This document shows, one piece after another, positions 20,834 to 28,563 of a stretch of DNA of 64,000 nucleotides. The stretch is from Streptomyces sp. CB02056. Its GTDB lineage: Bacteria; Actinomycetota; Actinomycetes; Streptomycetales; Streptomycetaceae. The notes under the pieces were generated by a model. That model made no database searches and was not told the DNA's origin. It was given only the letters and a program-made list of their open reading frames with translations. Numbering within the stretch: the stretch's first letter is position 1; each line of letters opens with the position of its first letter. Position numbers and translations under genes: made by a program. The DNA is taken from NCBI RefSeq assembly GCF_001905545.1, contig NZ_LIPD01000004.1:224578-288577 (forward strand), written 5' to 3'.

Positions 20834-21217
20834 GTGAGCGTCAACCTCAACGAGAAGCCCGAGATCGACTTCCCGATCGGCGACGCCCCGACGGAGCTGC
20901 AGATCCGCGACATCGTCGTGGGCGACGGCGCGGAGGCCAAGCCGGGCCAGAACGTCAGCGTCCGGTACGTCGGTGTGACCTTCGAGACCGGCGAGGAGTT
21001 CGACGCGAGCTGGAACCGGAGCCCCAACGAGTTCCGCTTCCCGCTGGGCGGCGGCCGGGTCATCAAGGGCTGGGACCAGGGCGTCGTCGGCATGAAGGTC
21101 GGCGGCCGCCGCGAGCTGACCATCCCGTCGCGTCTGGCGTACGGCGCCCAGTCGCCGACCTCGGCGATCCCGCCGCACTCGACCCTGATCTTCGTGGTCG
21201 ACCTGCTGGCCGTCTGA
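20834..21217 (+). CDS. Cytoplasmic single-domain FKBP-type peptidyl-prolyl isomerase
   Basis: A 127-residue isomerase with no signal peptide, comprising one complete FKBP domain. It shows YVGVTFETGEEFDASW, VIKGWDQGVVGMKVGG and RLAYGAQSP, so the active-site tryptophan, aspartate and tyrosine are all present. GTG at 20834 follows GAAGAGGGA. It is the third FKBP gene in a row and is conserved between pafA and pafB in streptomycetes. A strong terminator follows, separating it from pafBC. Confidence 0.93.
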   Translation: MSVNLNEKPEIDFPIGDAPTELQIRDIVVGDGAEAKPGQNVSVRYVGVTFETGEEFDASWNRSPNEFRFPLGGGRVIKGWDQGVVGMKVGGRRELTIPSRLAYGAQSPTSAIPPHSTLIFVVDLLAV

Positions 21218-21228
21218 GCCCGCTCGTG

Positions 21229-21264
21229 CCGTGGGCCGGACCCCTCCGGGGGCCCGGCCCACGG
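21229..21264 (+). terminator. Terminator after FKBP cluster
   Basis: An 11-bp stem (CCGTGGGCCGG / CCGGCCCACGG) with a further inner GC stem lies 11 bases after the stop and separates the FKBP genes from pafBC. Confidence 0.72.
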
Positions 21265-21295
21265 GCGTGTCCGGGGGCGTTCGGGGAGGCCGCTT

Positions 21296-21323
21296 TTGCC
21301 GTGCGTACCGCTACCGGTACGGT
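21296..21323 (+). promoter_or_regulatory. Candidate promoter for pafBC
   Basis: TTGCCG and TACGGT with a 16-base spacer lie 71 bases before the pafB ATG, just after the terminator. This is a pattern match only. Confidence 0.35.
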
Positions 21324-21394
21324 CGGTCCCGCCGGGTGGTGATCGCCCGGTTGGCGCACCCCGCGCGCGGCGCGGCACACCGGAAGGGTCAGCG

Positions 21395-22369
21395 ATGGCG
21401 ATCGCGAAGGCAGAGCGGCTGATGAATCTCGCCCTGTGCCTGATGAACACCAGACGTCCGCTCTCCAAGAAGGAGCTGCGGGAATCCATCGAGGCGTACC
21501 GCGAGGCCTGGCAGAACAGCAGCGAGGACGCCTTCAACCGGATGTTCGAGCGGGACAAGGACGACCTGCGCGAGCTCGGCCTGGTGATCGACGTGGACGA
21601 GAGCACCCTGGACGGCGAGCTCGGCTACCTGGCCCGCGCCGACCGCAACCGGCTGCCCGAGATCGCCCTGGACGCCGAGGAGGCGGCCGCGCTGACCCTG
21701 GCGGCCCGGGTCTGGCAGCAGGCCAAGATGTCCGGTGCGGCCAGCGGCGCCCTGCAGAAGCTGCGCGCGGCCGGGGTGCCGTTCGCCGAGGCCGAGGGCC
21801 GGACCGCCCTGGAGCCGCGCATCCCCGCCCGGGAGGCCGCGTTCGAGCCGCTGCTCACCGCCGCCCGGGACCGCCGTCCGGTCACCTTCGAGTACCGCAA
21901 GGCCGGTGCCGCCGCCGTCGAGCAGCGCAGCGTCGAGCCGTGGGCGCTGGAGTGCTGGCGCGGGCACTGGTACCTGGCCGGGTACGACCGCGACCGGGGC
22001 GACGCCCGGGTGTTCCGGCTCAGCCGGATCACCGGCCGGGTGAAGGCGAAGTCCGGGGCGTTCCTCGGTGCCGTGCCCGAGCACGTGGACGTCCGGGCCA
22101 CCGTGGCGAAGTTCGCGGGCGAGGGGGCGACCGCCACCGCGACCGTCCGGGTCCGCCGGGGCGCCGGCTTCCCGCTGCGGACCAAGGCGCTGGGCAGCAC
22201 CCGGGTGGACGAGCTGTGGGACGAGCTGGAGATCCCGTACGGCAACGGGCTCGGCGCGGACCTGGCCGAGTTCGGGCCGGACGTGCTGGTGCTCGGGCCG
22301 GAGGAGCTGCGGGCGGATGTGGTCGACCGGCTGCGGGCGGTCGCGGGTTTCGAAGGAGTGGGCGCGTGA
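21395..22369 (+). CDS. pafB: WYL-domain transcriptional regulator PafB
   Basis: Half of the PafB-PafC heterodimer, which in mycobacteria activates the LexA-independent DNA-damage response. The 324-residue protein has an N-terminal winged helix-turn-helix (residues 1-70, TRRPLSKKELRESI), a central helical part, a WYL domain (VEPWALECWRGHWYLAGYD) and the WCX extension. ATG at 21395 follows GGAAGGG. Its TGA overlaps the pafC GTG by three bases in GTGA, so the two products are made in coupled fashion. Proteasome-locus linkage is conserved although its role is transcriptional. Confidence 0.94.
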   Translation: MAIAKAERLMNLALCLMNTRRPLSKKELRESIEAYREAWQNSSEDAFNRMFERDKDDLRELGLVIDVDESTLDGELGYLARADRNRLPEIALDAEEAAALTLAARVWQQAKMSGAASGALQKLRAAGVPFAEAEGRTALEPRIPAREAAFEPLLTAARDRRPVTFEYRKAGAAAVEQRSVEPWALECWRGHWYLAGYDRDRGDARVFRLSRITGRVKAKSGAFLGAVPEHVDVRATVAKFAGEGATATATVRVRRGAGFPLRTKALGSTRVDELWDELEIPYGNGLGADLAEFGPDVLVLGPEELRADVVDRLRAVAGFEGVGA

Positions 22370-23322
22370 GCAACGCCATCGACCAGACGCGACGGATGCT
22401 GTCGCTGGTCACCTACCTGCGCGAGCGGCCCGGGGCCGAGGTCGCCGAGGTGGCCCGGGCGTTCGGGATCAGCGAGCGCGAGCTGATCGCGGACCTCAAC
22501 GTGCTGCCGATGTGCGGCACCAGCTTCCGCGGCGGCGACCTGCTCGACATCGACACCGACGGCGAGCGGATCTGGTGGCACAACGTCGACGACGTCGCCC
22601 AGCCGCTGCGGCTGGCCGCCGACGAGGCGACCGCGCTGCTGGTGGCCGCCCGCGCGGTGGCCGGACTGCCGGGCCTGCGGGCCGGGGACCGGGAGGCGCT
22701 CACCCGGGCCGTCGCCAAGATCGAGAACGCGGCGGGGGAGAGCGCCGAGGGCAGCGCCCGGGTCGGCGTGACCTTCGAGGCGGAGAGCCACGTCTTCGCC
22801 GACATCGACCGCGCGCTCAGCGAGGGCCGCCGGCTCTGGCTGCGCTACTACTCGCACGGGCGCGGCGGGATGACCGAGCGCGAGGTCGACCCGATCCGGC
22901 TGCTCACCGAGGGCCACACCTACCTCGAGGCCTGGTGCCGGACCTCCGAGGACCACCGGATGTTCCGGCTCGACCGGGTCGCCGAGATCCGCGTCCTGGA
23001 CGTCCCGGCCGACCCGCCCCGGCGCGAGCCACGGGACCTGAGCGGCGGGCTGGTCAACCCGGCGGCGGACGACCCCGAGGTGGTCGTCGAAGTCTCCTCC
23101 GGCGGACGCTGGGTGGCCGAGTACTACACCCACGACCGGGCCGAGGAACTGCCCGACGGCGGGCTGCGGATCACCCTGCGCAGCGCCGACCCCTCCCAGC
23201 TGCGCCCGCTGGCGCTGCGGCTGGGCCGGGACGGCCGGATCGTCTCGCCGCCCGAGCTCGCCGAGCAGGCGCGCTCGGCCGCGCGGGAGGCGCTGGCCGC
23301 CTACGGGGAGGGGCGGGTCTGA
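22366..23322 (+). CDS. pafC: WYL-domain transcriptional regulator PafC
   Basis: Partner of PafB, 318 residues, with the same architecture: N-terminal helix-turn-helix (EVARAFGISERELIADL), WYL domain (VDPIRLLTEGHTYLEAWC) and C-terminal WCX region. GTG at 22366 overlaps the pafB stop. In the family the WYL domain is thought to sense single-stranded DNA and allow promoter binding with the housekeeping sigma factor. The next gene starts 4 bases after its stop, so it probably belongs to the same transcript. Confidence 0.94.
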   Translation: MSNAIDQTRRMLSLVTYLRERPGAEVAEVARAFGISERELIADLNVLPMCGTSFRGGDLLDIDTDGERIWWHNVDDVAQPLRLAADEATALLVAARAVAGLPGLRAGDREALTRAVAKIENAAGESAEGSARVGVTFEAESHVFADIDRALSEGRRLWLRYYSHGRGGMTEREVDPIRLLTEGHTYLEAWCRTSEDHRMFRLDRVAEIRVLDVPADPPRREPRDLSGGLVNPAADDPEVVVEVSSGGRWVAEYYTHDRAEELPDGGLRITLRSADPSQLRPLALRLGRDGRIVSPPELAEQARSAAREALAAYGEGRV

Positions 23323-23325
23323 GCG

Positions 23326-23556
23326 GTGGAACCCGGGACCAGATTCAAGGTGTACTGCTCCGAGTGCCGGGAGAAGGTGGAGCTCCCGGCCGAGGACTTC
23401 CGCCTGACCCTCGGTCGCACCCCGGCCCAGGCGCACTACAGCTTCGGCTGCCCGCGGTGCGGGGCGGCGGTGCGCAAGCCGGCCGGGGAGAAGATCGTCG
23501 AGGCGCTCACCGGGGCCGGGGTGCGCACCATGCGGCTCGTCCCGGCCGAGGGGTAG
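23326..23556 (+). CDS. Small zinc-ribbon protein downstream of pafC
   Basis: A 76-residue protein with two CxxC knuckles (CSEC near residue 11 and CPRC near 44) that should bind one zinc. No other domain is present. GTG at 23326 lies only 4 bases after the pafC stop, so it is almost certainly co-transcribed. The function is unknown; the small size and zinc ribbon suggest a nucleic-acid or protein adaptor. Similar proteins are annotated as hypothetical in actinobacteria. Confidence 0.75.
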   Translation: MEPGTRFKVYCSECREKVELPAEDFRLTLGRTPAQAHYSFGCPRCGAAVRKPAGEKIVEALTGAGVRTMRLVPAEG

Positions 23557-23577
23557 TACGCGTATAGGCTGGGGCGC

Positions 23578-23790
23578 ATGTCCTGGATGCTCGTCGCCGC
23601 CGTCCTGCTCGCCACCGCGGGCCTGCTGGTCCTCGGGGTCCTCGCGATCCGGCTCTGGCTGGACGTGCGGGCGCTGGCCAAGGGCGTGGACGCGGCCTCG
23701 CGGGCGCTGGCCGCGGCGGCCGGGGACCTGGCGGACGCGGTGCCCGCCCAGGGCGCCCCGGCGGGGGAGCGGAGCGTCCCCGCCGCATAG
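23578..23790 (+). CDS. Small single-span membrane protein
   Basis: A 70-residue protein with one N-terminal transmembrane helix (residues 4-26, MLVAAVLLATAGLLVLGVLAIRL), then an amphipathic alanine-rich helix and an unstructured tail. The ATG at 23578 follows the zinc-ribbon gene by 21 bases. No family was recognised; the topology resembles the small coiled-coil membrane proteins often placed ahead of tatA. Confidence is moderate because of the short length, but position and composition support a real gene. Confidence 0.6.
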   Translation: MSWMLVAAVLLATAGLLVLGVLAIRLWLDVRALAKGVDAASRALAAAAGDLADAVPAQGAPAGERSVPAA

Positions 23791-23981
23791 CACGGTCGGG
23801 ACCGCGGTGGTACGGGGGCTGCTGCGCGCGGGCGGGGGCGGGTTACGCTCTCAGTTGGCTCCTGAACCGTGTACCGGGGGCCGCTGTCCTGTTCGGGCGG
23901 CCGTCGTCGTGGCGTCATCCGCAGCGGTTACCATCCGCAGCGGACGGCCCGTCGGGCCGCCATGACTGAAGGTGGTCGCGC

Positions 23982-24287
23982 ATGCGCATCTCGATGACCG
24001 CGATCGTGGTGATCGTGATCCTCGCCATCGTGCTGTTCGGAGCCAAGCGGCTGCCGGACCTGGCGCGTTCGCTGGGCAAGTCGATGCGGATCCTGAAGAG
24101 CGAGGCGCAGGCGATGCGCTCGGACGGCGAGTCCGAGCAGCCGTCCCGGCCCGCCCCGGCTCCGGCCCCGGTCGACGGTGCCGCGGCCAGGACCGTCCAG
24201 GCCGCTCCGGGAGCGTCGGCCACGGCCCGTCCGGTGACCGAGCCCGCCGCCGGGGCCTCCGCGCCCGACGGCGACCGCCCGCACTGA
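23982..24287 (+). CDS. tatA: Sec-independent translocase component TatA
   Basis: A 101-residue membrane protein that forms the translocation oligomer for folded twin-arginine substrates. It has an N-terminal transmembrane helix (TAIVVIVILAIVLFGAKRLP), the FGxxxLP hinge, an amphipathic helix (DLARSLGKSMRILKSEAQAM) and a long proline/alanine-rich tail. ATG at 23982 follows GAAGGTGG. tatC lies 112 bases downstream, so the two form the expected Tat pair; a short palindrome lies in the gap. Confidence 0.94.
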   Translation: MRISMTAIVVIVILAIVLFGAKRLPDLARSLGKSMRILKSEAQAMRSDGESEQPSRPAPAPAPVDGAAARTVQAAPGASATARPVTEPAAGASAPDGDRPH

Positions 24288-24315
24288 GCGCGGCGCACGT
24301 GAGGCACCTGACGCC

Positions 24316-24340
24316 CGCCGCGCACACCGTGTGCGCGGCG
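24316..24340. repeat. Palindrome between tatA and tatC
   Basis: A perfect palindrome of two 12-base arms around one base (CGCCGCGCACAC / GTGTGCGCGGCG) could be a weak hairpin attenuating tatC relative to tatA. No T-run follows. Confidence 0.45.
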
Positions 24341-24399
24341 TTCGCGACCACGGAGGCCCGCCGACCGGCGGGCCCCGACGCACGAGTTGAGGACCGGGG

Positions 24400-25344
24400 T
24401 TGAGCAAGCTCTCCAAGGCGCCGAAGGCGTCAAAGGATCCTGAGGGGCGGATGGCCCTCGCCGACCACCTGAGGGAACTGCGCAACCGCGTGGTCAAGTC
24501 GGTCCTGGCGATCGTGCTGATCACCATCGTGGCGGCGGTCTACCACAAGCAGATCGAGGACTTCCTGCTGCAGCCGCTGCCGCGGTGCGAAACCCTGGAG
24601 CTGGCCAAGCACTACCACGGCAAGTGCGCCCAGGTCTCGAACATCGGTCTGACCGCCGGTTTCACCTGGATGCTGAAGGTGGCCCTGACGGCGGGCGTGG
24701 TCGGGACCGTGCCGATCTGGCTCTACCAGGTCTGGGCCTTCGTGGCGCCGGGCCTGCACAGGCACGAGAAGAAGTACACGGTCGTCTTCCTGATCTGCGG
24801 GACGCCGCTGTTCCTGGCCGGTGTGGCCGTGGCCATCCTGGTGCTGCCGACCACGGTCGACGTGCTGCTCTCGTTCACCCCGAACGACACCACGCCGATC
24901 CTGCCGCCCGAGGACTACTTCGACATCGCCACCCGGATGGTGCTGGTCTTCGGCCTGGCCTTCGAGTTCCCGCTGCTGCTGGTGATGCTGAACATGGTCG
25001 GCGTGGTCGGCGGCAAGCGGCTGCTGGGCTGGTGGCGCGGCATGGTCATGGGCATCACGGTGTTCGCGGCCTTCGCCACGCCGAGCGCCGACCCGCTGAG
25101 CATGCTGGCGCTGGCCGCGCCGATCTGGGCGCTGTACTTCATCGCGGTGGCGATCGCGATCTTCAACGACAAGCGCAAGGCGCGCCGCAACCCGGACTCC
25201 GGGCTGGACGACGAGGAGGCCTCGCACCTGGACCTCTCGGTGCAGCCGGTGGCCGGTGCGGAGTCCGTCCAGGCCTCGGCGGCTCCGGCGGCCGGCGCCT
25301 CGGTGCCGGCGTCCCGCCGCGAGGAGATGGACGACATCACGTGA
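24400..25344 (+). CDS. tatC: Sec-independent translocase component TatC
   Basis: The 314-residue six-helix membrane protein that recognises twin-arginine signal peptides. The N-terminal cytoplasmic motif HLRELRNRVVKS and the conserved FxFPxxL-type segment (LAFEFPLLLVML) are present, followed by a streptomycete-type extended C-terminal tail rich in alanine and serine. The start is a TTG at 24400 with GAGGACCGGGG upstream. A strong terminator follows, marking the end of the core block before the hydroxyproline genes. Confidence 0.95.
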   Translation: MSKLSKAPKASKDPEGRMALADHLRELRNRVVKSVLAIVLITIVAAVYHKQIEDFLLQPLPRCETLELAKHYHGKCAQVSNIGLTAGFTWMLKVALTAGVVGTVPIWLYQVWAFVAPGLHRHEKKYTVVFLICGTPLFLAGVAVAILVLPTTVDVLLSFTPNDTTPILPPEDYFDIATRMVLVFGLAFEFPLLLVMLNMVGVVGGKRLLGWWRGMVMGITVFAAFATPSADPLSMLALAAPIWALYFIAVAIAIFNDKRKARRNPDSGLDDEEASHLDLSVQPVAGAESVQASAAPAAGASVPASRREEMDDIT

Positions 25345-25362
25345 GTCGGTAGGGCCTGAGGG

Positions 25363-25402
25363 AGCCCCGGTCCGCCGCTGCCGAGCGGTGGGCCGGGGCT
25401 TT
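25363..25402 (+). terminator. Terminator after tatC
   Basis: A long stem (AGCCCCGG...CCGCCGCT paired with AGCGG...CCGGGGCT) followed by TTTCC lies about 19 bases after the tatC stop. Confidence 0.8.
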
Positions 25403-25440
25403 CCGCTGGTCGGGGCGGTTCCGGGTTTCGGCGGGTGGTC

Positions 25441-25471
25441 TTGGCAGCTCGCATGGCATGTGACATATTAC
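25441..25471 (+). promoter_or_regulatory. Promoter with GntR-type box (site a) for the D-hydroxyproline dehydrogenase operon
   Basis: TTGGCA (25441-25446) and CATATT (25464-25469) are 17 bases apart and would start RNA at about the GTG at 25476, giving a leaderless message. The -10 overlaps the box ATGTGACATATTAC (25458-25471), which on the complementary strand reads GTAATATGTCACAT and matches five other sites in the window. A regulator bound here would block RNA polymerase. The box is seen; the binding protein is inferred. Confidence 0.7.
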
Positions 25472-25475
25472 TGGC

Positions 25476-26636
25476 GTGCTGAAGACCGAGACACCTCCCC
25501 TGGACGTGGTCGTGGTCGGCGCCGGTGTGGTCGGCGCCGCCTGCGCCTACTACGCCGCCCGCGCCGGGCTCGCCGTCGCCGTCGTGGACCGCGGGCCCGT
25601 GGCCGGCGGCACCACCGGCGCGGGCGAGGGCAACCTGCTGGTCTCCGACAAGGAGCCCGGCCCCGAACTCGACCTCGCCCTGCTCAGCACCCGGCTCTGG
25701 CGCGACCTCGCCGAGCGGCTCGGCCCGGCGATCGAGTACGAGCCCAAGGGCGGCGTGGTGGTCGCCTCCACCGCCGCCGGGCAGGACGCGCTGCGGGCCT
25801 TCGCCGACGGGCAGCGCGCCGTCGGGGTCGAGGCCGAGGAGGTGCCCGGCGAGCGGCTGCGCGAACTGGAGCCGCACCTGGCCGAGGGCCTGGCCGGCGG
25901 CTTCCACTACCCGCAGGACGCCCAGGTCCAGCCCGCCCTCGCCGCCGCCCACCTGCTGCGCGAGGCCCGCCGGATGGGCGCCGAGCTGATCACCGGGGAG
26001 AGCGTCACCGCCGTCGACCGGGGCCCGGACGGCGCCGTGCGCGGCGTCCGGACCGACCGGCGGCACCTGGCCGCCCCCGCCGTGGTGAACGCGGCCGGCA
26101 CCTGGGGCGGCGAGGTGGCCGCGCTGGCCGGGGTGCACCTGCCGGTGCTGCCCCGGCGCGGCTTCGTGCTGGTCACCGAGCCGCTGCCGCGGGTCGTGCG
26201 GCACAAGGTCTACGCCGCCGACTACGTGGCCAACGTGGCCAGCGGATCGGCCGGGCTGGAGACCTCCGCCGTGATCGAGGGCACCCCGGGCGGGCCGGTG
26301 CTGATCGGCGCCAGCCGGGAGCGGGTCGGCTTCGACCGCACGCTCTCCCAGGAGGTGCTGAGCCGGCTCGCCGCCCAGGCCGCCGCCCTCTTCCCGGTGC
26401 TCGCCGACGTCACCGTGCTGCGCGCCTACCGGGGCTTCCGCCCGTACCTGCCGGACCACCTGCCGGCCATCGGCGCGGACCCCCGGGTGCCCGGGCTGTA
26501 CCACGCCTGCGGGCACGAGGGGGCCGGCATCGGGCTGGCCCCGGCGACCGGGCTGCTGATCAGCGAGCAGCTCACCGGCAAGCAGCCGGAGCTGGACCTC
26601 GCGCCGTTCCGGGCGGACCGCTTCCCGGCCGAGTGA
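25476..26636 (+). CDS. FAD-dependent D-amino-acid dehydrogenase, D-hydroxyproline dehydrogenase beta-like subunit
   Basis: A 386-residue flavoprotein of the DAO family. It has an N-terminal FAD-binding fold (VVVGAGVVGAACAYYAARAG, residues 11-30), and the C-terminal segment GLYHACGHEGAGIGLAPATG closes the flavin site. In multimeric D-hydroxyproline dehydrogenases this subunit oxidises cis-4-hydroxy-D-proline to pyrroline-4-hydroxy-2-carboxylate, passing electrons to the small Fe-S and second FAD subunits, both encoded next. The GTG at 25476 has no ribosome site and coincides with the predicted transcription start, so it is probably leaderless. Substrate assignment rests on the neighbours. Confidence 0.88.
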   Translation: MLKTETPPLDVVVVGAGVVGAACAYYAARAGLAVAVVDRGPVAGGTTGAGEGNLLVSDKEPGPELDLALLSTRLWRDLAERLGPAIEYEPKGGVVVASTAAGQDALRAFADGQRAVGVEAEEVPGERLRELEPHLAEGLAGGFHYPQDAQVQPALAAAHLLREARRMGAELITGESVTAVDRGPDGAVRGVRTDRRHLAAPAVVNAAGTWGGEVAALAGVHLPVLPRRGFVLVTEPLPRVVRHKVYAADYVANVASGSAGLETSAVIEGTPGGPVLIGASRERVGFDRTLSQEVLSRLAAQAAALFPVLADVTVLRAYRGFRPYLPDHLPAIGADPRVPGLYHACGHEGAGIGLAPATGLLISEQLTGKQPELDLAPFRADRFPAE

Positions 26637-26715
26637 CGGCGTGACGGCCCGGACGCCTGCGACCGAGGCCTGTGTGAGATTCCTTCCTGGACCCGTGAGA
26701 TTGGAGAGGCCGCCG

Positions 26716-27033
26716 ATGCGCCGCCGCACCCCCGCCGGGCTGGTCGAGGCCGAGCCCGGGCCCGCCCACCACATCGAGTTCGACGGGCGGCCCGTCCCCG
26801 CGCTGCCCGGGCAGTCGATCGCCGCCGCGCTCTGGGCCGACGGCGTGCTCGCCTGGCGCACCACCCGGGTCGGCGGGAAGCCGCGCGGGGCGTTCTGCGG
26901 GATCGGCGCCTGCTTCGACTGCCTGGCCACCGTGGACGGCCGCCCCAACCAGCGCACCTGCCTGCTCCCCGCCGAGCCCGGCACCACCGTCACCACCCAG
27001 GAGGGCCACGGCCGTGCCGACCTCGCCGTCTGA
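26716..27033 (+). CDS. (2Fe-2S) ferredoxin-like small subunit of D-hydroxyproline dehydrogenase
   Basis: A 105-residue protein of the HcnA/SoxA-small-subunit type. Four cysteines in the order C-x4-C-x2-C-x11-C (CGIGACFDC ... RTC) hold a [2Fe-2S] cluster that relays electrons between the two flavoproteins. ATG at 26716 follows GGAGAGG by 6 bases; an in-frame GTG at 26641 would add an unconserved extension. Its 3' end overlaps the next gene by 20 bases, which implies co-translation. Confidence 0.88.
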   Translation: MRRRTPAGLVEAEPGPAHHIEFDGRPVPALPGQSIAAALWADGVLAWRTTRVGGKPRGAFCGIGACFDCLATVDGRPNQRTCLLPAEPGTTVTTQEGHGRADLAV

Positions 27034-28429
27034 ACCCCTCGACGCCCCGCCGTACGACCTCGTGGTGGTCGGCGCCGGCCCGGCCGGGCTGGCCGCCGCC
27101 GTCACCGCCGCCGACCTCGGGCTGCGCTGCGCCCTGCTGGACGGCGGGCAGAGCACCGGCGGGCAGTACTACCGCCACCCGGCGCCCGGCCTCGGCGCGG
27201 CCCGGCCGGACCGGCTGCACCACCACTGGTCCGCCTACACCGGGCTGGCCGACCGGCTCGACGCGCACGGGCGCGCCGGGCGGGCCGACTTCCTGGCCGG
27301 GCACCAGGTCTGGGCGCTGGAGCGCACCGGGGACGGCTTCGCGGTGCACGTCACCCGCGGACCGGAGAGCACCGACCGGGCCACCGTCCTGACCCGGTCG
27401 GTGCTGCTCGCCACCGGCGCGTACGAGCGGCAGCTGCCGTTCCCCGGCTGGACCCTGCCCGGGGTGGTCACCGCGGGCGGCGCCCAGGCCATGCTCAAGG
27501 CCGGCCTGGTGCTGCCCGGGAAGCGGATCGTGGTGGCCGGCAGCGGCCCGCTGCTGCTCGCGGCGGCCTCCTCGCTGGTCACCGCCGGGGCCGAGGTGCC
27601 CGCCGTGGTCGAGGCCACCGCCTACCTCGGGTACGCGCGGCGCCCCGGCGTGCTGGCGGCCGTCCCCGGCAAGCTGGTCGAGGGCGCCGGGCACGGCGGT
27701 GCTCTGCTGCGGCACGGCGTACGGCTGCGCCCGCGCAGCGCGGTGGTCGAGGCGCACGGGACGGACCGGGTCACCGGCGTCACGGTGGCCCGGCTGGACG
27801 CCGACTGGCGGCCGGTGCCGGGCACCGGGCGGCGGATCGACTGCGACGCGCTCGCCGTCGGCCACGGCCTGCTGCCGCAGATCGACCTGGCCACCGAGCT
27901 CGGCGCGCGGACCGTGACCGGGCCGGACGGCGCGGTCGCGCTGGAGGTCGACGCCCGGCTGCGCACCAGCGTGCCCGGCCTCTGGTCGGCGGGGGAGACC
28001 AACGGCGTCGGCGGCGCGGACCTCGCGCTCGCCGAGGGCGAGCTGGCCGCGCACGCGGTGGCCGGGGAGCGGCCCGCGGCCGCGCTGCTGCGCCGCCGCT
28101 CCCGGCTGCGGGCCTTCGCCGACCTGATGGCCGCCGCGCACCGGCCGGGCCCCGGCTGGACCGGCTGGCTGCGTCCGGACACCGACGTCTGCCGGTGCGA
28201 GGAGGTGCCGGTGGCGGCGATCCGGGAGGCCGTCGAGGACCTGGGCGCGGGCGATCCGCGCACCGTGAAGCTGCTCACCCGGGCCGGGATGGGCTGGTGC
28301 CAGGGCCGGATGTGCGGTCCGGCCGTGGCCTGCCTGGCCGGCCCGGGTGAGCCGGGGCCGGACCGGCGGCCGCTGGGCTGCCCGGTGCCGCTCTCCCAGC
28401 TGGCGGCGGGGCCGAACCCGGAGGCGTAG
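27014..28429 (+). CDS. FAD/NAD(P)-binding oxidoreductase, D-hydroxyproline dehydrogenase alpha-like subunit
   Basis: A 471-residue HcnB-like flavoprotein. The N-terminal dinucleotide fold begins VVVGAGPAGLAAAVTAADLG (residues 17-36), a second nucleotide fold begins IVVAGSGPLL, and the C-terminus has a BFD-like cysteine cluster (CRCEEV ... GWCQGRMCG) suited to another [2Fe-2S] centre. It would accept electrons from the beta and small subunits and pass them on. GTG at 27014 overlaps the small-subunit gene by 20 bases. A strong terminator begins at its stop codon. Confidence 0.88.
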   Translation: MPTSPSEPLDAPPYDLVVVGAGPAGLAAAVTAADLGLRCALLDGGQSTGGQYYRHPAPGLGAARPDRLHHHWSAYTGLADRLDAHGRAGRADFLAGHQVWALERTGDGFAVHVTRGPESTDRATVLTRSVLLATGAYERQLPFPGWTLPGVVTAGGAQAMLKAGLVLPGKRIVVAGSGPLLLAAASSLVTAGAEVPAVVEATAYLGYARRPGVLAAVPGKLVEGAGHGGALLRHGVRLRPRSAVVEAHGTDRVTGVTVARLDADWRPVPGTGRRIDCDALAVGHGLLPQIDLATELGARTVTGPDGAVALEVDARLRTSVPGLWSAGETNGVGGADLALAEGELAAHAVAGERPAAALLRRRSRLRAFADLMAAAHRPGPGWTGWLRPDTDVCRCEEVPVAAIREAVEDLGAGDPRTVKLLTRAGMGWCQGRMCGPAVACLAGPGEPGPDRRPLGCPVPLSQLAAGPNPEA

Positions 28430-28475
28430 GGCGTGCCCGACCGCTCGCGTCGGGCGGGAACGGTCGGGCACGCCC
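28429..28475 (+). terminator. Terminator after the dehydrogenase operon
   Basis: A perfect 15-bp stem (GGGCGTGCCCGACCG / CGGTCGGGCACGCCC) with a 17-base loop starts at the last base of the stop codon and separates this operon from the deaminase promoter. Confidence 0.75.
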
Positions 28476-28509
28476 CCGGGGTCCGTCGTCGAAGGACGGG
28501 CCGGGGACC

Positions 28510-28546
28510 TTGTCTCCGGCCCGTCCACTCTAGTAAAATGTCACAC
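28510..28546 (+). promoter_or_regulatory. Promoter with GntR-type box (site b) for the deaminase-epimerase operon
   Basis: TTGTCT (28510-28515) and TAAAAT (28534-28539) are 18 bases apart. The -10 lies inside the box GTAAAATGTCACAC (28533-28546), which matches site a at 12 of 14 positions. A ribosome site AAGGAG follows before the GTG at 28564, so this message has a short leader. Confidence 0.72.
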
Positions 28547-28563
28547 CTCATCAAGGAGCTCAT

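Noticed and set aside
19150..21606. An 818-codon minus-strand frame across the FKBP genes
   Set aside because: No domain and a shadow-like composition; the plus-strand FKBP proteins have ribosome sites and signature residues.
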